DNA of 64,000 nucleotides from Amycolatopsis mongoliensis (GCF_030285665.1 NZ_CP127295.1:620001-684000); one strand, 5' to 3'. Counted from the first letter of the stretch, positions 19,300 through 28,164 are shown. Notes: generated from the sequence alone by a model not told the origin. Program-made: numbers and translations.

Positions 19300-19742
19300 G
19301 CCCGTGATCTTGCCAACCGGAACACCGGGTGTCGATCGGCTTCCGCCGCGAAGGCTTCGGCGGGGTCACTGAGCTTCGCGTCGAAGAACGGCGCCGTCAC
19401 GGGGATCTTGCGGACGTACGCGCGCAGGACCGGCCCGGCGGTCGCGGCGTCGGCCTCCTCGACCGTCCACGTCTCCCGCGTGCGGCCGCGCCGCAGCCGG
19501 GCGGTGGCGTCGGCGCGCAGGTTGTGCACCCAGCCGACCTGCCCGTACGGCGAGACGAGCCAGCGGTCGCCGCCGACCTCGAGGACGTTGACCGGCGTGG
19601 TCCGGTCCACGCCGCTCTTGCGCCCTCGCGTGGTCAGCAGGTACCCGGTGCTCCCGTTGATCGGGATCCCGCGCGCCAGCAACGCCCGCACGACCACGTT
19701 CGCGGCTTTCCGCGCTACCCCGAGCCGGTACTTCCTGGCCAT
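19296..19742 (-). CDS. F420-type nitroreductase-family (Ddn-like) oxidoreductase
   Basis: A 148-residue protein with the Ddn signature LLTTRGRKSGVDRTTPV and GGDRWLVSPYGQVGWVHNLR. In mycobacteria the family binds deazaflavin F420 and reduces quinones or nitroaromatics. The start ATG overlaps the acyl-CoA dehydrogenase stop by one base (TGATG) and the stop overlaps the hydratase start. That is tight translational coupling within one operon. F420 use is inferred from the family. Confidence 0.88.
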   Translation of the reverse strand: MARKYRLGVARKAANVVVRALLARGIPINGSTGYLLTTRGRKSGVDRTTPVNVLEVGGDRWLVSPYGQVGWVHNLRADATARLRRGRTRETWTVEEADAATAGPVLRAYVRKIPVTAPFFDAKLSDPAEAFAAEADRHPVFRLARSRA

Positions 19743-21448
19743 CACGGGTGCATAGCGTAGACCCCGGAGAGGTCGCGGACCCGCGCCCAGACGTTCTCGA
19801 AGCGCTCGGTGTCGACCACCGGCTTGCGCAGCGCGGCCAGCGCGATCGCCTGCTGGGCTTCGGTCGAGCTCGCCTTGCCGTTGAGGTCGACCGCGGCGGC
19901 GCTGAAGTCCTGCACGAGCACCGCGAAGATCTGGTCGACGACCTGCTCGTCGAGCCCGGTGATCCGCGCCTGCTCCAGGATCAGCTGGCCGTAGACGACG
20001 AGCGTGAACAGCTCGGTGAGCGCGAGCCCGAAGTCGAGGTCGGCCTGCTGCGCCTCGTCCGGCGCCGCCTCGGTGAGCAGCTTGACCAGCGAACCGGCCT
20101 GCTCGGTGAAGAGCGCGACGTTCGGGATGTGCGCGGCCTCGGCGTAGGCGGTCTTCCAGTCGTGGAACCGGATCTTCGACAGCCCGCGGGCCGGGCCCTG
20201 GCGGAAGAGGAACTCGTCGTCCGCGGCGTCGGTGCGCGTCGGGACCGGCGCGTACTCCTGCGGCGCGAAGAGGTAGGCAGGCATGAACTTGGCGATCAGC
20301 GCGAGGTTCACGGCCACCGTGCCCTCGAGCTTCGGCAGGCCGTCGATGTCGTTCTTCGACATCGCGAGGTAGGTGTCGGCCTCGAAGCCCTTGGCCGCGA
20401 CGACGTCGGCGACCAGGCCGATCACCTTCTGCGCCTCGGTCGTCACCTTCATCTTGGTGATCGGGTTGAACAGCAGGTAGCGGCGGTCGTCCGGGTTCGC
20501 GCTGCGGAAGTAGTCGACGGCCCGGTCGGAGAACAGCTTCATCGCGGTCAGCCGCGCGTAGGCCTCGACGAACTCGCGGCGCACGTGCGGGAAGTTCGTC
20601 ACGGGCTTGCCGTACAGGACGCGGTTGTGCGCGTGCGTGATGGCCTCGTACAGCGAGTGCGTCGCCATGCCGATGCCGCCGAAGCAGAGGTTGAACTTGC
20701 CGATGTTGACGGTGTTCAGCGCGGCGCTGAAGGCTTCGGCGCCGACGTGCAGGATGTCCTCGGCCTGCACCGGGTAGTCCTCGAGCCGGAACTCGGCGAC
20801 GTACATCTGCGACGGCACGACGTTCTTCACGACGTGGTAGTTCGGGTGCTCGGAGTCGGCGTAGAAGAAGACGTACTGGTCGGGGCCCTCGACGCCGTCG
20901 ATGCGGCCGAAGACCGACACCGTGCGCGCGCAGTTGCCGTTGCCGATGTAGTACTTCGAGCCGGTGGCGCGGTAGCCGTCGCCGTCCTTGGTGAGCACCA
21001 GGTCGGAGGAGTAGATGTCGGCGCCGTGGTCCTTTTCGGACAGTCCGAAGGCGCCGACGCCACCCGCGTCGAGCGCGTCCGCCGCGCGCTTGCGGGCGAC
21101 GTCGTTGCCGCTCTGCCACACCGGGCCGAGGCCGAGGATGGTGACCTGCCACGGGTACCAGTAGTTGAGCCCGTAGAAGCCGAGGATTTCCGACAGCGCG
21201 GCGACGCGGGCGGTGTCCCAGCGCTTGTCCGGGTTGCCGTCGGCGTTCGCGGCGGGCGTCAGGAAGGTCGAGAACAGGCCTTCCTTGCCGGCGAACTCGA
21301 GGAAGTCGGCGTAGAAGGTGCGGGCGTGGTAGTCCTCGGTGAGCTTCGCCTTGCCCCGCTGCTCGAACCAGTCGATGGTGGCCCGGAGCAGCCTGCGCGT
21401 TTCCGCGTCGAAGTGGGCCGGGTCGTACTCGTGCGGGTTCAGCAGCAT
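19742..21448 (-). CDS. Acyl-CoA dehydrogenase
   Basis: A 568-residue flavoenzyme starting MLLNPHEYDPAHFDAETRRL. The typical acyl-CoA dehydrogenase segments are GAFGLSEKDHGADIYSSDLV, ATGSKYYIGNGNCARTV and AFSAALNTVNIGKFNLCFGG. At 568 residues it is longer than the usual 380-400-residue enzymes and carries an extra C-terminal helical region, as in FadE-type long-chain forms. It probably alpha,beta-dehydrogenates an acyl-CoA. It opens a run with the F420-type reductase and hydratase, which suggests a dedicated degradative route. The ATG follows a GAGGCTC stretch. Confidence 0.92.
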   Translation of the reverse strand: MLLNPHEYDPAHFDAETRRLLRATIDWFEQRGKAKLTEDYHARTFYADFLEFAGKEGLFSTFLTPAANADGNPDKRWDTARVAALSEILGFYGLNYWYPWQVTILGLGPVWQSGNDVARKRAADALDAGGVGAFGLSEKDHGADIYSSDLVLTKDGDGYRATGSKYYIGNGNCARTVSVFGRIDGVEGPDQYVFFYADSEHPNYHVVKNVVPSQMYVAEFRLEDYPVQAEDILHVGAEAFSAALNTVNIGKFNLCFGGIGMATHSLYEAITHAHNRVLYGKPVTNFPHVRREFVEAYARLTAMKLFSDRAVDYFRSANPDDRRYLLFNPITKMKVTTEAQKVIGLVADVVAAKGFEADTYLAMSKNDIDGLPKLEGTVAVNLALIAKFMPAYLFAPQEYAPVPTRTDAADDEFLFRQGPARGLSKIRFHDWKTAYAEAAHIPNVALFTEQAGSLVKLLTEAAPDEAQQADLDFGLALTELFTLVVYGQLILEQARITGLDEQVVDQIFAVLVQDFSAAAVDLNGKASSTEAQQAIALAALRKPVVDTERFENVWARVRDLSGVYAMHP

Positions 21449-21536
21449 GGGTGAGCCTCCTCGATTACCGACCAGTAACTTAGCAAGCCCCCCAGAGTGC
21501 GGGCAATCTCACTGGGGGTACGTCACCCCGGCCAGC

Positions 21537-21683
21537 TATACTGATCATGCGGGCCGCTCAGTTCTGCCTCGGCCCGCTGCTGTTGTCGACTACCACGCGC
21601 CGCGGCCGAAGACAGGTCTGCGCCGGGCAGGACAACCCTTCTCAGGTAATGGAGACCAGGGCGCGAGGCGCCCGCATGCACTT
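21537..21683 (+). promoter_or_regulatory. Promoter and structured leader of the DEAD-box helicase
   Basis: A strong -10 TATACT lies at 21537-21542, with no good -35. The predicted leader is about 135 bases. It ends with the hairpin GGGCGC-GAG-GCGCCC (21659-21673), 10 bases before the start codon. The only purine-rich stretch close to the ATG is inside that hairpin. Control of helicase translation by folding is possible. Confidence 0.45.
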
Positions 21684-23249
21684 ATGACCACCTTCGCTGA
21701 ACTCGGCCTGCCCGCCACCCTCGTGGACTCGCTGGCCGCCCAGGGCGTCACCGCGCCCTTCCCCATCCAGGTGGCGACCCTGCCGCACACCCTCGCCGGG
21801 CGTGACGTGCTCGGCCGCGGCCGGACCGGCTCCGGCAAGACCTACGGTTTCGTGCTGCCCGTGCTGGCGCGCCTCGCCGAGGGCCCGACCCGGCGCAAGC
21901 CGGGCCGGCCCCGCGCGCTGATCCTGGCGCCGACGCGTGAGCTCGCGACGCAGATCGAAGCCTCGATCCTGCCGCTGGCCAAGCCGCTGGGCCTGCGCAC
22001 GACGACCATCTTCGGCGGGGTCAGCGCGAACCCGCAGATCACGAAGCTGCGTGACGGCGTCGACATCGTCGTCGCCTGCCCCGGCCGGCTCGCCGACCAC
22101 ATGCGCTCCGGGCACGTGAAGCTCGACGCCGTCGAGATCACCGTCCTCGACGAGGCCGACCACATGGCCGACCTGGGCTTCCTGCCCGAGGTCCGGCGGA
22201 TCATGGACCAGACGCCCTCGCGCGGGCAGCGGATGCTGTTCTCCGCGACCCTGGACAACGGCGTCGACGTGCTGGTCAAGCGCTTCATGACCGACCCGAT
22301 CACGCACAGCGTCGACTCGGCGCAGTCGCCGGTGTCGACGATGGAGCACCACGTCCTGCACCTCGAGGAGACCCACCGGCTGCCGGTGCTGGTCGACCTG
22401 ACCGCCGCCCCGGGCCGGACCCTGGTGTTCACCCGGACGAAGAGCCGCGCGAAGGCGCTGACGCGCAAGCTCGTGGCCTCCGGCGTCCCGGCGGTGGAGC
22501 TGCACGGCAACCTGGGCCAGAACGCCCGCACGCGCAACCTCGAGGCGTTCTCCTCGGGCGCGGCGAAGACGCTGGTCGCGACGGACATCGCGGCCCGCGG
22601 CATCCACGTCGACGACGTCCGGCTGGTCATCCACGCCGACCCGCCGGTGGAGCACAAGGCGTACCTGCACCGCTCGGGCCGCACGGCCCGCGCCGGCGCG
22701 TCCGGCACGGTGGTCACGCTGATGACCGACGCGCAGGTCCGCGACGTGCGGGACCTGACGCGCAAGGCGGGCATCAAGCCGACGACGACCCAGCTCGGCC
22801 CGGGTCACCCCCTGCTGGCGGAGCTGGCCCCGGGCGAGCGTTCGTTCACGGCGTCGCCGAAGCGGCCGCCGGTGGACAACCGGCCCAAGAAGGTGACTGC
22901 TTCCGGCGCGGCGCCGGGCAGTGGCCGCGGCCGCCGGGGCACCGGCGCGCCGAAGGAGAACCGGGGCGGGCAGCGGTCTCGCGCCAACGGCCAGGGGTTC
23001 CGCGAGGAATCGCGGGCGGCCGGCCCGGAGAAGTCCGGTGGCCGCCGGTCGGGTGCCGCTTCCGGCGGTGCGCGACGCTCCGGCGCTGCCGCGGCCGCCT
23101 CGGGCGGGTCCCGGCGGTCCGGTGCGCCGGCCGCTTCGGGTGGCTCGGCCCGCTCGGGAGCTCCGGCCGCGGCCAACCGCCGCTCGGGCTCCGGCGGCGT
23201 GGCGGCCTTCTCCTCCGGCACCCGCGCGGGCGGCCGCCGAGGCCGCTGA
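21684..23249 (+). CDS. DEAD-box ATP-dependent RNA helicase
   Basis: A 521-residue protein with all helicase motifs: the Q-motif region (PFPIQVATLP), motif I GRTGSGKTY, motif II DEAD, motif III SAT, and motif VI HRSGRTARAG. After about residue 390 comes a basic, Ala/Gly/Ser-rich low-complexity tail with repeated RRSGA units, probably for RNA binding. It resembles RhlE-type helicases that remodel RNA in the cold or during ribosome assembly. The ATG at 21684 begins MTTFAELGLPATLVDSLAAQ, matching family starts. It is monocistronic, ended by the hairpin at 23265. Confidence 0.94.
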   Translation: MTTFAELGLPATLVDSLAAQGVTAPFPIQVATLPHTLAGRDVLGRGRTGSGKTYGFVLPVLARLAEGPTRRKPGRPRALILAPTRELATQIEASILPLAKPLGLRTTTIFGGVSANPQITKLRDGVDIVVACPGRLADHMRSGHVKLDAVEITVLDEADHMADLGFLPEVRRIMDQTPSRGQRMLFSATLDNGVDVLVKRFMTDPITHSVDSAQSPVSTMEHHVLHLEETHRLPVLVDLTAAPGRTLVFTRTKSRAKALTRKLVASGVPAVELHGNLGQNARTRNLEAFSSGAAKTLVATDIAARGIHVDDVRLVIHADPPVEHKAYLHRSGRTARAGASGTVVTLMTDAQVRDVRDLTRKAGIKPTTTQLGPGHPLLAELAPGERSFTASPKRPPVDNRPKKVTASGAAPGSGRGRRGTGAPKENRGGQRSRANGQGFREESRAAGPEKSGGRRSGAASGGARRSGAAAAASGGSRRSGAPAASGGSARSGAPAAANRRSGSGGVAAFSSGTRAGGRRGR

Positions 23250-23264
23250 GCGACTGAACCGAAC

Positions 23265-23299
23265 CGACAGACCCCGGACCGCGCGTCCGGGGTCTGTCG
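23265..23299 (+). terminator. Terminator hairpin after the helicase gene
   Basis: Arms CGACAGACCCCGGA (23265-23278) and its complement (23286-23299) form a 14-bp stem with a seven-base loop, 15 bases after the stop codon. Confidence 0.8.
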
Positions 23300-23344
23300 T
23301 CTCGGCAGGCAGCGCATCCGCGGATCGCGTGCGATGCTCTCGTG

Positions 23345-23701
23345 ATGGACGACACGGACCTGGTGCAGACCGGCATCGGCCTGCTGGCGTCGGTCTACCG
23401 GCTCCGCCTGAACCTGCAGGGCGAAGGCGACGAGTCCGGCTCGAGCGGCTACCCCGAATTGCTCGAAGGGGCCCTCGACTTCACCATGACCGCGGACTCC
23501 ACGGTGCCGCCGGAGTACGCCGCCGAGGTCCAGGACGTCGTCAAGCAGGCGATCGACGAGCTGGCCCGGCGTCAGGAGGCGATCCTGCGCGGTCTGCTGC
23601 TGGGGTTCGTCAAGATCGTCGAAGCCTACGAAACGGACCAGCCCGGACCGGACGTCCTGCAGCTCCTGCAGCAGCTCTCCCTCGAAGTCGCGGTGGAGTG
23701 A
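23345..23701 (+). CDS. Acidic hypothetical protein
   Basis: A 118-residue soluble acidic protein starting MDDTDLVQTGIGLLASVYRL and ending LQLLQQLSLEVAVE. It is mostly helical in appearance, with no signal peptide, Cys cluster or recognised motif. I do not recognise the family. It is convergent with the SMP-30 gene, with a three-base gap. A GTG three bases upstream (23342) is an equally possible start. Confidence 0.7.
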   Translation: MDDTDLVQTGIGLLASVYRLRLNLQGEGDESGSSGYPELLEGALDFTMTADSTVPPEYAAEVQDVVKQAIDELARRQEAILRGLLLGFVKIVEAYETDQPGPDVLQLLQQLSLEVAVE

Positions 23702-23704
23702 GCT

Positions 23705-24523
23705 TCACGCACGGCCGGCCGGGACCGGGTGCGCCAGGATCCGGCCGGTCCTTTCCGCCGCCGTCCCCACCCCGTCGAGGCCTCGCCACTCTTGCGTGAC
23801 CAGGTACAACGTGTCCTCGCTGAGCGCGCACGCGAAGCAGCCCCGGCCGAGCGACAGGGTCTCCAGCACCTCTCCCCCGCGGCGCACCCGGCTGCACGAG
23901 CGGCCCGGCACATCCGACACCCACACCGCGCCCGCGGCGTCGAGAGCGATGCCGTCCGGAACGCCGGTGCCCAGGTCGGCCCACACCGTCCGGTCGGCCA
24001 GGCCGCCGCCCGGGAGCACGGAGAACACCGTCAGCCGGTTCGCGTACGACTCCGCCACGATCAGCGTCGAGCCGTCCGGGGTCAGCGCCATGCCGTTGCC
24101 GAACGCGATGTCGTCGGCGACCTGGCGGACCTCGCCGTCGCGGGACACGTGGAGGATCGCCCCCGGGCGGAACTCCTCGCCCGCCATCAGGTCGAACCCG
24201 CCGCCGTTGACGTAGCAGCCTCCGTCCCGGGCCACGACGATCTCGTTGAAACCCACCCCGCCCAGGTCGGCGTGGGTGACCAGCCCGGAAGGCGTGAGCC
24301 GCAGCAGCAAGCCGTCCGACGAAGAGACGATCAGGGGCTGCCCGTCCAGGAAGTCGAAGCACATCGGCATCGTCGGGAAGTCCGCGCGGAACACGACCTC
24401 GCGCTGTCCCGCCGGGGTGACCGCGCCGATCTCGTGCGCCAGCCAGTCGGCGAACCACAGCCGTCCGTCGTGCCAGCGCGGTGACTCACCGAACGCGATT
24501 CCCTCCAGCACCACCGCAACCAC
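23705..24523 (-). CDS. SMP-30/gluconolactonase-family protein
   Basis: A 272-residue six-bladed beta-propeller type protein. The segments LEGIAFGESPRWHDGRLWFA, IAFGNGMALTPDGSTLIVAE and GVPDGIALDAAGAVWVSD carry the Glu, Asn and Asp positions used for metal binding in SMP-30 lactonases. Family members hydrolyse sugar lactones or related esters. The GTG at 24523 is chosen because AAGGAG lies six bases upstream; a longer frame to 24589 has a basic N-terminus with no such site. There is no signal peptide, so it is cytosolic. It lies 76 bases downstream of the ABC permease gene and may be read from the same transcript. Confidence 0.85.
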   Translation of the reverse strand: MVAVVLEGIAFGESPRWHDGRLWFADWLAHEIGAVTPAGQREVVFRADFPTMPMCFDFLDGQPLIVSSSDGLLLRLTPSGLVTHADLGGVGFNEIVVARDGGCYVNGGGFDLMAGEEFRPGAILHVSRDGEVRQVADDIAFGNGMALTPDGSTLIVAESYANRLTVFSVLPGGGLADRTVWADLGTGVPDGIALDAAGAVWVSDVPGRSCSRVRRGGEVLETLSLGRGCFACALSEDTLYLVTQEWRGLDGVGTAAERTGRILAHPVPAGRA

Positions 24524-24599
24524 CGGAAACTCCTTCGCTCGGGAACGCTTGCGAAGGGTACGTCGAGGCCGGGAACCCGGCTTCGACATCGGCGACCGG

Positions 24600-25484
24600 C
24601 TAAAGCGAGGAAGTCAGCCCGCGGGCCCGCAGCACCGCGCGTTCCAGCGGCCGGAACACCACCAGCTCGATCCCGACGCCGACCAGCAGGATCAGGAAGA
24701 TCGCCGCGATCACCGTCTCGATGCTGTTCAGCGACGACCCCTGGTTGAGGTACGCGCCGAGCCCGACGCCCAGCTGCGGCGACAACGCGATCAGCTCCGC
24801 GGCCATCAGCGAGCGCCACGAGAACGCCCAGCCCTGCTTCAGCCCGGCCAGGAACCCGGGCAGCGCGGCCGGCAGCAGGATGTGCCGGGCCGACGAGAGC
24901 CGGTTCGCGCCCATCACCTGGCCGACGCGCGGCAGGATCGGCGGGATCTGGTCGATGCCGGACACCAGGCCGTTGGCGATCGACGGCACCGAGCCCAGCA
25001 GGACGACGAAGTAGATCGCGCCGTCGTTGATGCCGAACCACAGGATCGCGGCCGGCACCCACGCCACCGACGGCAGGCTCTGCAGCCCGGTCAGCAGCGG
25101 CCCGATCGCCGCCCGCACCACGCGGACCTTGGCCACGACCAGGCCCAGCGGCGTGCCGATGAGCACGCCGGCGACGAAGCCGAGCGCGGCGCGGTGGACC
25201 GACGTCCAGACGAAGCCGAACACCTCGCCGCTGACGACGCGGCTCCAGAACTCGTCCCACACCGCGAGGGGCGCGGGCAGCTGGGCCTCCGACCAGAACG
25301 CCGCCGCCCAGAGGATCTGCCAGACGACGATCAGGAGGACGAGCGCGAGCACCGGCGGCAGGAAGCCCCAGGCGAACCGCTTCCAGAAGCTCGGGCGGCG
25401 GTCGCCGACCGGGGCGTCGAGCGAGTCCAGTCCGGCGCCGACCGCGTCGAGGTCGGCCTCCGCGGGCCGGTCAAGCTGCGGCAT
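24600..25484 (-). CDS. ABC transporter permease, sulfonate/nitrate/taurine type
   Basis: A 294-residue membrane protein with about six segments after a 40-residue cytosolic N-terminus. The family loop that contacts the ATPase is visible as AALPGFLAGLKQGWAFSWRS, preceded by LQSLPSVAWVPAAILWFG. It belongs to the SsuC/TauC/NrtB group. The start overlaps the ATPase gene by 14 bases. Together with the genes at 25471 and 26282 it forms a complete importer (binding protein, ATPase, permease). Confidence 0.92.
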   Translation of the reverse strand: MPQLDRPAEADLDAVGAGLDSLDAPVGDRRPSFWKRFAWGFLPPVLALVLLIVVWQILWAAAFWSEAQLPAPLAVWDEFWSRVVSGEVFGFVWTSVHRAALGFVAGVLIGTPLGLVVAKVRVVRAAIGPLLTGLQSLPSVAWVPAAILWFGINDGAIYFVVLLGSVPSIANGLVSGIDQIPPILPRVGQVMGANRLSSARHILLPAALPGFLAGLKQGWAFSWRSLMAAELIALSPQLGVGLGAYLNQGSSLNSIETVIAAIFLILLVGVGIELVVFRPLERAVLRARGLTSSL

Positions 25485-26262
25485 GGGTGCTGATCACCTC
25501 GCGCAGGTGCCTGGTGATTTCCTCGGTCAGCTCCTCGGCGTCGGCCAGCGGCACGTCCGTCCACTCGCGCACGACCCGCCCGGGCCGCGACGACAGGAGC
25601 ACCACGCGCTGCCCGAGCCGGACCGCCTCGCGCACGTCGTGGGTCACGAACAGCACCGACGTGCCGGTGCTGCGGTAGACGCGCAGCAGTTCGCCCTGCA
25701 GGACGTCGCGGGTGATGGCGTCGAGCGCGGCGAACGGCTCGTCCATCAGCAGCAGCGCCTGCTCGGGGTCACCGCCGACGCGCAGGGTCGCGGCCAGCGC
25801 GCGGGCCAGCGCGACCCGCTGCCGCATCCCGCCGGACAGCTCGTGCGGCCGCTTGGTGCCCGCGCCGTTCAGCCGGACGAGCTCCAGCAGCTCGGCGGCC
25901 TTTTCGCGACGCTCGGCCCGCCCGAAGCCGGCCAGCCGCAGCGGCAGCTCGACGTTGCGGGCCGCGGTCAGCCACGGCATCAGCGCGGCCTCCTGGAACA
26001 TGACCGCGGGCCGCGACGTGTTCAGCGTGATCTCCCCCGCCGACGGCGCGTCCAGCCCCGCGACCAGGTTCAGCAGCGTGCTCTTGCCGCAGCCGGACGC
26101 GCCGAGCAGGCAGACGAACTCGCCGGGCGCGACCGTGAGGTCGACGCCGTCGAGCGCGACGACCGCGCGGCCGGCCGGACCGAACGCCTTGCGGACGCCG
26201 TCGAGCCGGACCGCGGTCGCGCCGGTGAAGCTGCTCCGGCCGGTCGGGAGGGTCGTGGTCAT
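25471..26262 (-). CDS. ABC transporter ATPase, sulfonate/nitrate/taurine type
   Basis: A 263-residue ATPase with Walker A GASGCGKSTLL, signature LSGGMRQRVALARAL, Walker B ALLLMDEPFAALD and the H-loop in FVTHDVREAV. It matches SsuB/TauB-type proteins. It powers uptake through the permease at 24600. Its gene overlaps the permease gene by 14 bases and follows the binding-protein gene after 19 bases, in one operon. Confidence 0.93.
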   Translation of the reverse strand: MTTTLPTGRSSFTGATAVRLDGVRKAFGPAGRAVVALDGVDLTVAPGEFVCLLGASGCGKSTLLNLVAGLDAPSAGEITLNTSRPAVMFQEAALMPWLTAARNVELPLRLAGFGRAERREKAAELLELVRLNGAGTKRPHELSGGMRQRVALARALAATLRVGGDPEQALLLMDEPFAALDAITRDVLQGELLRVYRSTGTSVLFVTHDVREAVRLGQRVVLLSSRPGRVVREWTDVPLADAEELTEEITRHLREVISTHAAA

Positions 26263-26281
26263 CGCTGGCTGCCTCTCGAGA

Positions 26282-27340
26282 TCACTTGGCGATTTCGGGC
26301 GCGTTCACGGCGGGCTGGTTCTTCTCCTTGAGGACCTCGTTCAGCGGTCCGAAGTCGGCGAAGCCCTTCAACGCTACCGCCGACTTGACCACACCTGCCG
26401 TGACCGAGTCCTGCGCGAGCTGCGGGAACTCGGCCGGGATCGGGTCGGTGGTCAGCTCGATGTTCGAGAACGCGCGGTCGATGACGGCCTGGCTCAGGCT
26501 GCTGCCGGCCAGCTCCTTGAGGGCGCCGTTGACCACGGTCTTCGCGTCCGCCGGGTTGGCCTTCGCCCAGTCGATCGCGGCCAGCTGGCCCTTGAGGACG
26601 GCCTTGACGGTGTCCGGGTGCTGCTGCAGGAACTCGCTGCGCACGATGACGACGGTCGTCGGGAAGCGGCCGTCCGGCCACAGGCTCTTCTCGTCGACCA
26701 GGACCTTCGCGCCGGCGTCGAGCACCAGCCGCGAGGACCACGGCTCGGGCAGCCAGCCGCCGTCGAGCTCGCCCTTCTTGAAGGCGTCGAGCGTCTTGGA
26801 GTTGTCCAGGTTGGTGATCTTGACCTGGTCGGTCAGCTGCTTGCCGGCCAGGAACTTCTTGAGCGCGACGTCCTGGGTGTTGGCCAGCTGCGGCGTGGCG
26901 ATCGTCTTGCCCTTGAGCTGGTCGACGCCGGTGATGTCCGGCTTGACGACCAGCTGCGCGCCACCCGAGACGGCGCCCGAGACCAGCTGGATCGTGCCCT
27001 TGGACTTGGTGAAGGCGTTGATCGCCGGGCCGGAGCCGATGAAGGCGATGTCGAGCGAGTTGCCCAGCAGCGCGTTGACCTCTTCGGGGCCGGCGTTGAA
27101 GGTCTGGGTGGTGAGCTTGGTCGAGCCCAGCTCTTGCTTGAAGAAGTCCTTCTTGACGCCGATCAGCGCGGGCGCGTGGGTGACGTTCGGGAAGAAGCCG
27201 AGCCGCACCTCGCCGGCGGTCCCCTGGTTCGCGGCCGGCGCGGCGGTGCTGTCGGCACGGGAACAGCCCGCGAGCACGCCCACGACGGTCAGGGCGGCCA
27301 GCGCCGAGGCCAGGAAGCGGGTTCTGTGGTGGGTGCGCAC
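26282..27340 (-). CDS. ABC transporter substrate-binding lipoprotein, sulfonate/nitrate/taurine type
   Basis: A 352-residue exported lipoprotein: a basic N-terminus and hydrophobic stretch, then the lipobox LAGC at about residue 23. The mature part starts with LGFFPNVTHAPALIG, a hallmark of SsuA/NrtA-like NMT1-fold binding proteins. Aliphatic sulfonates are the most common ligand, but nitrate, taurine or thiamine precursors cannot be excluded. The GTG at 27340 is preferred, with AAAGG upstream; the open frame extends further through non-conserved sequence. It heads the operon with the ATPase and permease. Confidence 0.9.
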   Translation of the reverse strand: MRTHHRTRFLASALAALTVVGVLAGCSRADSTAAPAANQGTAGEVRLGFFPNVTHAPALIGVKKDFFKQELGSTKLTTQTFNAGPEEVNALLGNSLDIAFIGSGPAINAFTKSKGTIQLVSGAVSGGAQLVVKPDITGVDQLKGKTIATPQLANTQDVALKKFLAGKQLTDQVKITNLDNSKTLDAFKKGELDGGWLPEPWSSRLVLDAGAKVLVDEKSLWPDGRFPTTVVIVRSEFLQQHPDTVKAVLKGQLAAIDWAKANPADAKTVVNGALKELAGSSLSQAVIDRAFSNIELTTDPIPAEFPQLAQDSVTAGVVKSAVALKGFADFGPLNEVLKEKNQPAVNAPEIAK

Positions 27341-27620
27341 GTCGGCGTCGCCTTTCGGGGTCGGTGTCGGGGCGAGGTTCGCACGGTCACCCACCCAGGC
27401 GCATAGCCATCCGCATCTCGGGAAATCCGGTGAGATTCCTTGACATCGGTGACCGGGTGCGCCTACGGGCTGCTGGTCCTCGCGCTCGGTGCCGGAAGAG
27501 CATGCGGGCTTCGCGCGGTGGACGCGAGATGTTCCCGGCATCTGAAACGGCCTGCGCGGTGCGGGCAACCGGCCGCGTCACCCGAACGTGGTACAGGTGA
27601 CGACGGATTCGGGAGGGAAC
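27341..27620. other. Divergent intergenic region before the ABC operon
   Basis: The 280 bases hold an imperfect dyad GGAAATC-N6-GATTCC (27421-27439) and a plus-strand TTGACA (27440-27445) with no convincing -10. No riboswitch fold was recognised. The dyad could be an operator of the ABC genes. Confidence 0.3.
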
Positions 27621-28016
27621 ATGACGAGCCGACGGGGCCAGGGAGCCACCGGCGTCCGCGTGGCGCTGGTCGTGCTGTTCATCGGAATGGGCCAGGCGAC
27701 GTTCGAGTGGTTCAGGTCGCTCGGGATGGACGCGGTGACGAGCCTGGTGGTCTGGGCGATCCCGGTCTTCACCGCGGCGGCGGTGACCGGGGTGTTGTGG
27801 CTGGCGTCGGACCGCGCGTTCGCGCTGCGGAACTGGCTGCCGGTGGCGGTGAGCATCCCGGTGTACCTGGGCGGGGCGTTCGGCCTCGCCACGGCGACGG
27901 CGAGCCTGGTGGCCTCGGTCTTGACGGGGATCGGGTTCGGGATCGCGGTGGTGGCGCTGGCCGGCATGGCCCGCTCCCGGCGACGCGACGACGCCCGCCA
28001 GCCCGCCCGCCACTAG
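27621..28016 (+). CDS. Four-helix integral membrane protein of unknown function
   Basis: A 131-residue protein with about four hydrophobic segments (VRVALVVLFIGMGQATFEWF, SLVVWAIPVFTAAAVTGVLW and two more) and a basic C-terminus (ARSRRRDDARQPARH). The ATG follows a GGGAGGGA ribosome-binding site; an upstream in-frame GTG lacks one. I do not recognise the family. It is monocistronic, and the tandem-repeat palindrome at 28021 begins four bases after its stop. Confidence 0.72.
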   Translation: MTSRRGQGATGVRVALVVLFIGMGQATFEWFRSLGMDAVTSLVVWAIPVFTAAAVTGVLWLASDRAFALRNWLPVAVSIPVYLGGAFGLATATASLVASVLTGIGFGIAVVALAGMARSRRRDDARQPARH

Positions 28017-28020
28017 CGCC

Positions 28021-28156
28021 CCAATGCGGCGTTGGGTGCGTCCCACGCACCCAATGTGGCGTTCGGTGCGCCTGACGCACCCAATGCGGCGCTCGCTGCG
28101 CCCCACGCACCCAATGTGGCGTTCGGTGCGTCCCACGCACCGAACGCCACATTGGG
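28021..28156. repeat. Four 30-bp tandem repeats ending in a long hairpin
   Basis: Four head-to-tail units start at 28021, 28051, 28081 and 28111. Each begins CCAATG(C/T)GGCG and ends CGCAC. The last unit is followed by its own inverted copy (28132-28156), giving a stem of about 22 bp with a CCC loop. Units differ at a few positions. The array lies between convergent genes and probably serves as their terminator. Confidence 0.85.
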
Positions 28157-28164
28157 ACAGCCGG

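Noticed and set aside
27341..27620. A riboswitch (for example SAM-type) upstream of the ABC binding-protein gene
   Set aside because: I could not match any known riboswitch core; only a short dyad is visible. A covariance-model search would decide.
28021..28140. Regular 30-bp repeats as a CRISPR array
   Set aside because: The units are contiguous with no unique spacers, there are no cas genes, and the last unit forms a hairpin with its inverted copy.
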